From the NCBI GenBank assembly GCA_021800805.1, contig JAJYYR010000001.1, positions 1,146,581 through 1,210,580 on the forward strand: DNA of 64,000 nt. Reading direction: 5' to 3'. The position numbers were made by a program, and so were the translations under genes. Below the pieces are notes generated by a model. It was not told where the DNA came from, searched no databases, and saw only the letters and a list, made by a program, of their open reading frames with translations. Origin of the DNA: a bacterium. Lineage in GTDB: Bacteria; SZUA-79; Acidulodesulfobacterales; Acidulodesulfobacteraceae. Positions 58,814 through 64,000 of the stretch are shown here, piece after piece; the stretch's first letter is position 1, and each line of letters starts with the position of its first letter.

Positions 58814-59740
58814 TTACAAAACTTTTTTTATCGTTCCGATAAATTCGACAGGGTCGAATTTTATCACGTAATAATCGGCGCCGGCTCTCATGCCTTTATC
58901 GGTATTCTCTACTCCGCTTAAAGAAGAATGCATTATTATCGGAATATCTTTATATTTATCGTCGGACTTCATCGTCTTGGTAAAAGTATAACCGTCCATA
59001 ACCGGCATTTCGACGTCGCATATAATAGCGTCTATTTTGTATTTATCTTCATATACAATGTCGAGCGCCGCCTTTCCGTTTTCTGCCAGTAAGGTCTTGA
59101 ATCCTTCTTTCGTCAGCGCATTGTTTACTATCTTTCTGGCGGATGACGAATCGTCTATAATTAGAACAGTTTTATCTCCGCCGAACTCGTTTTTTTCCGA
59201 GTCTATTTCCCTGTTTTCTTTGTTATAAAACCCGAGCTCGTCAACTATCGATTCAAAGTCTAATAAAAGAAGAAGCTCGTCATTTTCGACTTTTATGATA
59301 CCGGTTACTTTAGAATCTACGGAGCTTACCGAAGAAAGCTCGGGAGCGCTTATCTCGTCCCAAGAAACGCGCCTGATTTTTGTAGTTTCATGAACTATGA
59401 ATCCTACTTTAATTTTGTTGAATTCGGTTATAATGACTTTAAAATTTTTCCGGTCTAATTCTTCCGGCTCAGCTATTCCCATCCATTTCGGAAGATTAAC
59501 CAAAGGGACGACTGAGCCTCTCAAATTAAACATACCCTCGACAAATTCAGAAGTATTGGGTGTTTCCGATATATCTTCCGGCATTTTAATAATTTCTATG
59601 ACTTTAGCGACGTTTATTCCGTAAATCCCTTCCCTTTCTTCTCCCTCTTCGTCTATTCTAAACAGCCTGAAATCGACTAATTCCATTCTGTTCTGGCCGA
59701 CCTCCAGAATGTCGTGTCCCGGATTTATCTGGTTTGCCAT
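58814..59740 (-). CDS. cheV: CheV-type chemotaxis coupling protein
   Basis: A 308-residue protein: a CheW domain (about 18-170; NVAKVIEIIKMPE, GMFNLRGSVVPLVNL) and a receiver domain (about 190-308) with D196-D197, phosphoacceptor D242 (ICDVEMPVMDGYTF), S272 and K294. CheV links chemoreceptors to CheA and can take up phosphate. It fits the flagellar genes at the other end of the window; no cheA, cheY or receptor gene is near. Confidence 0.9.
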   Translation of the reverse strand: MANQINPGHDILEVGQNRMELVDFRLFRIDEEGEEREGIYGINVAKVIEIIKMPEDISETPNTSEFVEGMFNLRGSVVPLVNLPKWMGIAEPEELDRKNFKVIITEFNKIKVGFIVHETTKIRRVSWDEISAPELSSVSSVDSKVTGIIKVENDELLLLLDFESIVDELGFYNKENREIDSEKNEFGGDKTVLIIDDSSSARKIVNNALTKEGFKTLLAENGKAALDIVYEDKYKIDAIICDVEMPVMDGYTFTKTMKSDDKYKDIPIIMHSSLSGVENTDKGMRAGADYYVIKFDPVEFIGTIKKVL

Positions 59741-59835
59741 AATTTTTCTCCTTTATTCAAAATTTGCAGTGCTTTCAAAAGATATATTTTTATTTTATAT
59801 TTCTACTTTTTTTATCGGCTGCTTAATCCTCTTAT

Positions 59836-60588
59836 CTAATCGTCCACCCAAGGATTCTCCTCTACCTCTATAATGTCGCCCAACCGGTCTTCCGAGATTA
59901 TTCTGTTTCTGCCTCGGTTTTTTGCTTCGTAAAGAAGATTGTCCAAACGTTTTAATAAATCTTTCGGTCTGCTCTCGAATTCTTTTCTATAAAACGTGAC
60001 TCCTATGCTTATAGTAACCTTCTTTATATCCTTGGTTTGTATCTTCAATATCGTCTGTTTTATCTTTCTTGCGACGTCTATGGCGCTCGTAATATTAGTG
60101 GACGGGAGACAAAGCATAAACTCTTCGCCTCCGAACCTTGCGGCAATATCCGATTTCCTCGTATTTGCTTTTAACGTATCTGCGACTTCTTTTAAAATAA
60201 CGTCTCCTTTGTCATGTCCGTAAGTATCGTTAATTTTTTTAAAATGATCTATATCGCACATTATTAAAGAAAGAGGGATATCGTATCTTGAACTCTGGGC
60301 AAAAATATTTTCGTAAAAAATATCGAAATACCGCCTGTTATAAAGCCCTGTCAATGCATCGGTCAAAGCCATATTTTCAAGGTCGTCGTCGAATATTATT
60401 TTTTTAAATTTTATTGCCGCTATAAGCACGGATAAAGATAAAATTAATAAAATAAAATTTTGATAAAAAATAAACCTTGAAATAGAATCCGATATATTTA
60501 TAAAATTAATGAATAAAAAAATGGATACCGATATAATTTGAATAATAATTAATGAAATAATTATATAATAATATCGTTTTTTATTCAT
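59836..60588 (-). CDS. Membrane-bound diguanylate cyclase
   Basis: A 250-residue protein with two membrane segments (about 7-30 and 39-59) and a complete GGDEF domain: DALTGLYNRRYFD, FKKINDTYGHDKGD, and the active GGEEF at 153-157. RKSD at 144-147 is the inhibitory product-binding site in the right place. It should make cyclic di-GMP, which often controls the choice between swimming and attachment. No sensory domain is present beyond the short membrane part. Confidence 0.92.
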   Translation of the reverse strand: MNKKRYYYIIISLIIIQIISVSIFLFINFINISDSISRFIFYQNFILLILSLSVLIAAIKFKKIIFDDDLENMALTDALTGLYNRRYFDIFYENIFAQSSRYDIPLSLIMCDIDHFKKINDTYGHDKGDVILKEVADTLKANTRKSDIAARFGGEEFMLCLPSTNITSAIDVARKIKQTILKIQTKDIKKVTISIGVTFYRKEFESRPKDLLKRLDNLLYEAKNRGRNRIISEDRLGDIIEVEENPWVDD

Positions 60589-60671
60589 AACAATTTAATT
60601 TCCTTTTAAACAAATTTTATATTTTTTTTAGATTTATTACAATTTATTTTTTCATTACTAAATTAAACCGG

Positions 60672-61028
60672 ATGAAACTTATTAAATTAAATAAAAATTC
60701 CGAAACGTCGTTTGAAAATATTATAGTCCTAATTTTTATTTTCGTCTTAGCGGTTATCTCCGTTCATAAATACCGGAGTGCGGTAAAATATGCAAAAACG
60801 GCGGTTTATAGAGAAGATATTCAAAAAATAAACGACGCTTTAATAGTTTATAGAGTAAAACTCGGTAAATTTCCCGCCAATCTTTCCGTTTTAGTAAAAA
60901 AGGGGTTCATTGAAAATATTAAAACCGATAAGAAAGGGTATCCTCTTTCTCCTTTCGGCAGGAGATTTAAGTATATAAGAAAATACGGAAGAGTGATAAT
61001 TTCAAGTGGTGGCGGTGCAGGGACTTGA
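60672..61028 (+). CDS. Pseudopilin-like small membrane protein
   Basis: A 118-residue protein with one membrane segment (about 14-32, NIIVLIFIFVLAVISV) followed by a helix and VYREDIQKINDALIVYRVKL, GKFPANLSVLVKKGF and KKGYPLSPFGRRFKYI, the pattern of GspG-type pseudopilins. The signal is atypical: it reads TSFEN where pilins have GFTLIE, so cleavage by prepilin peptidase is doubtful. Its last 7 codons and stop are antisense to the tRNA gene at 61007-61083. Confidence 0.55.
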   Translation: MKLIKLNKNSETSFENIIVLIFIFVLAVISVHKYRSAVKYAKTAVYREDIQKINDALIVYRVKLGKFPANLSVLVKKGFIENIKTDKKGYPLSPFGRRFKYIRKYGRVIISSGGGAGT

Positions 61029-61083
61029 ACCCCGGACACTACGGATATGAGCCGTATGCTCTAACCGGCTGAGCTACACCGCC
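61007..61083 (-). tRNA. tRNA-Met (CAU anticodon)
   Basis: On the minus strand the acceptor stem GGCGGTG pairs with CACCGCC, the D-arm AGCTCAGCCGGTTAGAGC, the anticodon arm ACGG-CTCATAT-CCGT with CAT, and the T-arm CCGGGGTTCAAGTCCCTG are complete, followed by A and an encoded CCA. It looks like an elongator Met tRNA. A tRNA-Ile with modified CAU (needing TilS) cannot be ruled out from sequence reading. Confidence 0.9.
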
Positions 61084-61143
61084 GTTAAAAGAAGAATATA
61101 TTATTTTAGCAAATAAATAAATTTTTTTCAACGCTTTTATACT

Positions 61144-62793
61144 TCAGCGGGCAACTTTATAAATTGCTATATAGCTTTTAGGGCTGGTTAGCGGCGAACC
61201 CGGGTTCTCGACTATTCCGTCGGCGAGATACACATTTCTGCCTGCTCTAAAAATAGAAAATCCCGCGCTGTAACCGACTACCGGTTTTATTTCCCAAACC
61301 GGATAAAAACCTATTTTATTCCATTTTAAACTATATACCGAGGTTTTAACGTAATAATTAAGATTATGGAGAAAAGCCGCCTGTCTGTAATTTTTTAAAG
61401 CAATAATTTCTATCCCGCCTTTGCGGTTAAAACCCTCTATCTGCGCAGGAACATTGTATATTAGACCGCCGGTATAAGTAGAACTTCTCGCTCCGTTAAA
61501 AGAAGGTACCCTTATCTGCAAAGGAGAACCTCCGTATGTTTTGGAACCGGTATATAAAGTTTTGCCTTTATCGTTTATAATCATTAAATTGCCTGATTTT
61601 GACAATGCTACAAGATAATTTTTACCGTTTCCTTTAAAATTTCCGTAAACGGTGCCGTAGAGAGTTATATCGTTAAAAAAGGGAAGTCTCTGACCTCTTG
61701 CTAATGAACCGGTATTTTTATCAAGCTTATATATATAAGTATTTCCGCCGAACTGACCTATGGGATAATAATTCTGGCCTATGGCATAATCGTTAAAGTA
61801 TCTGCCAGACGGAGCGACGGAAATCGGCTTTTGCCCGACTATGACCTTTCCGAAACCCGGCAAATTCATAACCCTCAAAAATACTCCATAATTTTTGGTC
61901 AACTTTATAAGACTTCCGTTTCTAAAAACCAACAGATAAGATATAATCATTCCAAGCCTTGCTTTTGTTAAAACTATAGCGTTATAACCCTTGGAAATTT
62001 TATAGAAACCTAAATATATAACGTTAGACCTGACGGACAGTTTATACTCAGCCAGTTTTTTAAGGCTTCCGTTAAGCGACAGGTTATATAGAATTACCCT
62101 GTGTCTCGTAGCAACGGCGGTCTGGACGCCGCTCCGCAAAAACCTGCCGGTACTTATCGCCTGAATTACGTATTTTTTAGATGCCGTTTTTATAAGTCCG
62201 CCGCCGTTCTGAACAAAGCGTTTTATGAAAATAGAGCTTTTTATATTATTCTTACCTACTGAATTTGAAATAGGACTTTCAGCGGCAACGCTATTTGAAT
62301 TAATCTCTTTTTTTAATATAACCGACAGTCTGTTAATATCGTTTATTATGAAGTTTGTGCCGAGCGCCTGAATATGGTTCCTGTAAATGACCTCATTCAC
62401 GGCGGCGTCGAAAACGTTGGTCTGAATAACGAATATCCTTCCTATTTTAACGATTCTTCCATAAATAAGATAATTTGCCTTAAAATATTTAGACAGTTTT
62501 AAAAGGTTTTGCGAGGAAAGATTTATCCGGTTATTTTTAATATACGAGGTAATATCCGGGTTTCTAATAATACGGATGTCTTTTGATGCTAAATTTGAGC
62601 CTATAATCAACGGGATACTGCTTCCTATGTATGAGTATCTTTCATAATGCGTAGAAATAATTTTATAGGGCAAAATTCCCACAACGGCTTTGGCAAAAAC
62701 TTTTTTTTGAATCGATAAAACTAATGCCGAAAAAATCAGCGCAAAAATAAAAACTTTTTTAAACCACGTTATTTTATGCAATTCAGCCCCCAT
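61144..62793 (-). CDS. Large exported protein, repeat-type beta structure, function unknown
   Basis: A 549-residue protein with an N-terminal hydrophobic segment (about 13-34, ending VFAKA), probably a signal peptide. Residues about 35-165 (VGILPYKIIS; ASKDIRIIRNPDITSY; ANYLIYGRIVKIGRIFVIQT) resemble the N-terminal domain of TolB/FlgO-like periplasmic proteins that start with a nucleotide-binding-like fold. The rest is Tyr/Gly/Asn-rich and looks like a beta propeller or FG-GAP-like repeat array. It lies between pilD and the tRNA, on the same strand as both. The family is not identified. Confidence 0.5.
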   Translation of the reverse strand: MGAELHKITWFKKVFIFALIFSALVLSIQKKVFAKAVVGILPYKIISTHYERYSYIGSSIPLIIGSNLASKDIRIIRNPDITSYIKNNRINLSSQNLLKLSKYFKANYLIYGRIVKIGRIFVIQTNVFDAAVNEVIYRNHIQALGTNFIINDINRLSVILKKEINSNSVAAESPISNSVGKNNIKSSIFIKRFVQNGGGLIKTASKKYVIQAISTGRFLRSGVQTAVATRHRVILYNLSLNGSLKKLAEYKLSVRSNVIYLGFYKISKGYNAIVLTKARLGMIISYLLVFRNGSLIKLTKNYGVFLRVMNLPGFGKVIVGQKPISVAPSGRYFNDYAIGQNYYPIGQFGGNTYIYKLDKNTGSLARGQRLPFFNDITLYGTVYGNFKGNGKNYLVALSKSGNLMIINDKGKTLYTGSKTYGGSPLQIRVPSFNGARSSTYTGGLIYNVPAQIEGFNRKGGIEIIALKNYRQAAFLHNLNYYVKTSVYSLKWNKIGFYPVWEIKPVVGYSAGFSIFRAGRNVYLADGIVENPGSPLTSPKSYIAIYKVAR

Positions 62794-62904
62794 ATTTAAT
62801 TTAACATTACTTTCGATAACATATTATTGCAGTTTAGATTTAATTTTTGCATAATTAAATAAATTTGTCAATCGCTCAAATAATAATAAGCCGAATGAAA
62901 AATT

Positions 62905-63810
62905 TTAATGATATTTTATAAGATTCCAGTAAATTTTTATTAAAAAATCGCCGTAAAATATATAAAATATTGAAGCTATGGAAAGAAACGGACCGAATGG
63001 AATCTTTAAATCGGCAAAATTAATCTTAGAATTTGGGACTGCCTGTTTTATTTTTATTAATTTCCGTATTATAAAAAATAAAATAAAACCGAACAGTGCA
63101 AAAACGGCGCCTCCGAAAATAGTAAATATAACGCCTCTCAGCCCCAAAAATGCGCCTATTCCGGCAATTAATTTAATATCTCCGCCCCCAAGCCCTTCTT
63201 TCTTTTTAATAATTTCATAGAAAAGGGCTATAAAATAAAAAAATAATCCTGCCGTTAAAAAACCAGATAACGGAAACAAAAATGATTTATGCAGAAGGAA
63301 AATATTTAAGATAAATCCGAAAATTATCAGCAGAACATTTAAAACATCGGGAATTATTTTATTAAATAAATCGATAAAAGCAATTGGAATCATTATCAAT
63401 ATAAAGATGACGCCTGCAATCCAATATCTAAGCTGTTCCATAAGATAATTTTTAAAATAACTTATATCGTATATATTAATTTTATAAAAAAAATACGCGT
63501 TATAAAAATATTTTAAAAATAATGCGTACAGCAATAGTGCCGTTAATAGTTCAACCGCCGGATAAACAGGCGAAATTTTCACGCCGCATTTTCTACACCT
63601 GCCCCTTAAAATTATATAGCTTAATAAGGGAATATTGTCGTAAGGTTTTATTTTAGAGCCGCATTCCGGACAGGACGAAGGCGGATAAACAATGGAATAA
63701 TTTTTGGGTAGTCTAAATATAAGGACGTTTAAGAAGCTTCCTATCGACAATCCGACAAGAAAGATAAAAATAGAAATTAAAATAAAACCGTCATTAGAAA
63801 ATAAAATCAT
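62905..63810 (-). CDS. pilD: Type IV prepilin peptidase / N-methyltransferase
   Basis: A 301-residue polytopic membrane protein. The N-terminal cytoplasmic part has IGSFLNVLIFRLPKNYS and the zinc cysteines CPECG and CRKCG; the peptidase has the catalytic Asp in AFIDLFNKIIPD and in GLGGGDIKLIAGIGAFLG. It removes the leader of pilins and pseudopilins and methylates the new N-terminus. Candidate substrates here are the proteins at 41737 and perhaps 60672. It stands upstream of the exported protein gene at 61144. Confidence 0.92.
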   Translation of the reverse strand: MILFSNDGFILISIFIFLVGLSIGSFLNVLIFRLPKNYSIVYPPSSCPECGSKIKPYDNIPLLSYIILRGRCRKCGVKISPVYPAVELLTALLLYALFLKYFYNAYFFYKINIYDISYFKNYLMEQLRYWIAGVIFILIMIPIAFIDLFNKIIPDVLNVLLIIFGFILNIFLLHKSFLFPLSGFLTAGLFFYFIALFYEIIKKKEGLGGGDIKLIAGIGAFLGLRGVIFTIFGGAVFALFGFILFFIIRKLIKIKQAVPNSKINFADLKIPFGPFLSIASIFYIFYGDFLIKIYWNLIKYH

Positions 63811-63825
63811 AAATTACATTACGAA

Positions 63826-63872
63826 TAAAAAACCCCGAAATAATGGTTTATTGTTAAATTCATTATTCGGGG
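63826..63872 (-). terminator. Intrinsic terminator of the rRNA operon
   Basis: On the minus strand CCCCGAATAATG and CATTATTTCGGGG form a 12-bp stem with one bulge and a 15-nt loop, followed by TTTTTTATTC. It stands 9 bp past the end of the 5S gene. Confidence 0.85.
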
Positions 63873-63880
63873 TAATTAAA

Positions 63881-63996
<116 letters not shown>

Positions 63997-64000
63997 AACT

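Overview
The window reads as an AT-rich chromosomal segment of a Gram-negative, flagellated, probably anaerobic bacterium of the broad deltaproteobacterial type. The evidence is a full set of flagellar rod, hook and basal-body genes under sigma-54, a Kdo transferase (LPS), DapL-type lysine/murein synthesis, a fused siroheme decarboxylase (AhbA-AhbB, the alternative heme route known from sulfate reducers, denitrifiers and archaea), small monoheme c-type cytochromes, acetate kinase and a PurS/PurQ/PurL purine pathway. The exact taxon cannot be fixed from sequence reading alone.

Layout. Positions 1-13.9 kb are a flagellar region in two opposed blocks. The leftward block runs flgR (sigma-54 activator), flgD, flgE, fliK, fliJ, motE and the start of one more gene at the edge. 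The rightward block runs flgS (sensor kinase), flgB, flgC, fliE, fliF, fliG, fliH. A RelE/ParE-type toxin-antitoxin pair sits between flgR and flgS. Three -24/-12 sites of the form TGGCAT-N5-TTGC stand before flgB, before flgD and before the left-edge gene, so FlgS/FlgR probably drive the block they are embedded in. fliI is not present where it is usually found.

From 13.9 to 18 kb there is a Rae1/YacP-like NYN nuclease, a second sigma-54 activator with a receiver domain that lacks the phosphorylation residues, and a TPR protein overlapping it. From 17.9 to 26 kb a tightly packed leftward operon holds cysS, a Trm112-like gene, waaA, a PHP-domain gene, bioA, a dedA-family gene and, unexpectedly, an orphan VirD4/TraG-like ATPase. 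From 26.1 to 28.5 kb there is an HNH-nuclease-like protein and a TPR protein; the first has an 11-bp-periodic Pho-box-like array in front of it. From 28.5 to 44 kb the genes are mainly housekeeping: aldehyde dehydrogenase, hemB, queC, a PNPOx-like protein, AddB- and AddA-like recombination nucleases, a relic of a GGDEF gene, ackA, a methyltransferase, a BrnT/BrnA pair, a pilin-like protein and a coiled-coil membrane protein with a second Pho-box-like array. From 43.2 to 54 kb a long leftward operon links ahbAB, exbB, exbD, purB, purS, purQ, purL, purF, pyrE, a lipoprotein and nadB. From 54.2 kb to the end come two tandem cytochromes c, speH, folK, dapL, bioD, a peptidoglycan-binding protein, CheV, a diguanylate cyclase, a pseudopilin-like gene meeting a tRNA-Met tail to tail, a large exported protein, prepilin peptidase and the 5S rRNA that ends an rRNA operon lying beyond the right edge.

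The most unusual signals are: two Pho-box-like arrays with seven or eight 11-bp repeats; a family of perfect 24-bp palindromes that keep symmetry through paired changes, one of them lying in frame inside flgR; the orphan VirD4-like ATPase; Gly/Ala-rich insertions in otherwise ordinary enzymes; a two-state hairpin over the speH ribosome binding site; and several apparently leaderless genes.
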